In this document: one piece after another, positions 6,668 through 6,990 of the stretch | Layout of the letters: each line of letters starts with the position of its first letter | Numbering within the stretch: position 1 is the first letter of the stretch | Origin: Modestobacter sp. | GTDB lineage: Bacteria; Actinomycetota; Actinomycetes; Mycobacteriales; Geodermatophilaceae | NCBI GenBank assembly: GCA_025965775.1 | Contig: JAOPWG010000088.1 | Location: 1 to 6,990 of the forward strand | Length of the DNA: 6,990 nucleotides | Reading direction: 5' to 3' | Position numbers and translations under genes: made by a program | The notes under the pieces: generated by a model | Database searches by the model: none | What the model was told of the DNA's origin: nothing | Seen by the model: only the letters and a program-made list of their open reading frames with translations

Positions 6668-6672
6668 TCCTC
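6668..6672 (-). promoter_or_regulatory. Ribosome binding site that fixes the DUF3817 gene start
   Basis: GAGGA on the minus strand lies 5 nt before the ATG at 6662. This supports the 115-residue protein over the longer open frame that begins at 6791. Confidence 0.75.
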
Positions 6673-6757
6673 GGATCGGTTGCGGGCGGGCCGGGTGGGT
6701 GGGCGATGCCATGGTGCCCGGCGGCCCGGTGTGACCTGGCTCCTGCCCTCGACACAA

Positions 6758-6793
6758 CGGTGCCCCGGTCGCCGGAGGGCGACCGGGGCACCG
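6758..6793 (-). terminator. Strong hairpin terminator after the NlpC/P60 gene
   Basis: A perfect 16-bp stem (6758-6773 with 6778-6793) encloses a 4-base loop. One arm reads CGGTGCCCCGGTCGCC. It begins 18 nt after the NlpC/P60 stop at 6812, and on the minus strand is followed by TTGTGTC, a short and imperfect T-rich run as is usual in high-GC actinobacteria. It would separate the NlpC/P60 transcript from the DUF3817-hydrolase operon. The stem is symmetric and could also act on the plus strand, but no plus-strand gene ends here. Confidence 0.88.
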
Positions 6794-6811
6794 GAGGTCG
6801 AGCGGCGTACG

Positions 6812-6990
6812 TCAGCCGATCCGGCGCATGGCGGTGATGGCGCCCATGTAGTCGATGTTGACCACCTTGACCACGTCACCGGAGGTCGGCGCGTGGACCA
6901 TCTGGCCGTTGCCGATGTAGATGCCGATGTGGCTGACCGGGCTGTAGAAGCCGATGAGGTCGCCCGGCTGCAGCTGGTCGCGGGAGACGG
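6812..6990 (-). CDS. NlpC/P60-family cell-wall peptidase, C-terminal end, cut by window edge
   Basis: Fifty-eight codons plus a TGA stop are visible and the gene continues past the right edge. The segment QLQPGDLIGFYSPVSHIGIY contains the conserved core of the NlpC/P60 papain-like fold, with the catalytic histidine in SHIGIYIG. The second conserved histidine position lies in MVHAPTSGDVVKV, followed by the family-like ending AITAMRRIG. The catalytic cysteine and any signal peptide or coiled coil lie outside the window. Family members cleave peptidoglycan stem peptides outside the membrane, as in the RipA-type hydrolases of actinobacteria. Export is assumed from the family and cannot be seen here. 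The strong hairpin terminator just downstream marks the end of its transcript. Confidence 0.92.
   Translation of the reverse strand, partial: VSRDQLQPGDLIGFYSPVSHIGIYIGNGQMVHAPTSGDVVKVVNIDYMGAITAMRRIG

Noticed and set aside
4966..6879. A 637-codon minus-strand open frame, and a 553-codon plus-strand frame at 5073-6734.
   Set aside because: Both are Arg/Pro/Gly-rich shadows of the serine hydrolase and DUF3817 genes, and they run through the hairpin terminator.

Overview
The window is about 72-75% GC (by eye), with strong third-position G/C in its genes, GTG starts, short gaps and start/stop overlaps. Together with an actinobacterial-style branched-chain 2-oxoacid dehydrogenase operon, DUF3817 and an NlpC/P60 protein, this points to a high-GC actinomycete. 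Geodermatophilaceae or relatives is my guess from gene style; it is not proven. It reads as ordinary chromosome. I found no transposase, phage gene, CRISPR array, tRNA or rRNA.

Layout. (1) Positions 1-2596, minus strand: a tightly packed operon, read right to left as E1-alpha (1457-2596), E1-beta (480-1460) and E2 (476 to beyond the left edge), of a branched-chain 2-oxoacid dehydrogenase complex. E1-alpha and E1-beta overlap by ATGA, and E2 starts 3 nt after E1-beta stops. (2) Positions 2597-2809: a divergent control region with two abutting inverted repeats, 2715-2739 and 2737-2765. (3) Positions 2810-3319, plus strand: an Lrp/AsnC-family regulator, very likely the local regulator of the operon. 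(4) Positions 3320-4038, minus strand: a broken AAA+ ATPase gene. Its surviving blocks lie in different frames, and the Walker A and arginine-finger regions appear deleted. (5) Positions 4157-4675, plus: a small membrane protein of unknown function. (6) Positions 4697-4981, plus: a 94-codon open frame that looks like the two ends of a PPOX-type flavoprotein fused in frame, with the FMN-binding core missing. (7) Positions 4983-6662, minus: a DUF3817 membrane protein followed by a serine beta-lactamase-family hydrolase, 9 nt apart. (8) A 16-bp perfect-stem terminator (6758-6793) and the C-terminal end of an NlpC/P60 cell-wall hydrolase (6812 to the right edge), minus.

How it fits together. The left half is a catabolic unit: E1 and E2 convert branched-chain 2-oxoacids to acyl-CoAs, used for energy or as primers for iso/anteiso fatty acids, and the divergent Lrp-type gene probably senses an amino acid or 2-oxoacid. 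The middle (3.3-5.0 kb) is a local patch of gene decay: two neighbouring genes have lost internal segments, at three apparent deletion junctions. The right half is unrelated cell-envelope and hydrolase housekeeping. I see no clear candidate for a wholly new system. The most notable points are the clustered internal-deletion remnants and the palindromic operator candidates.
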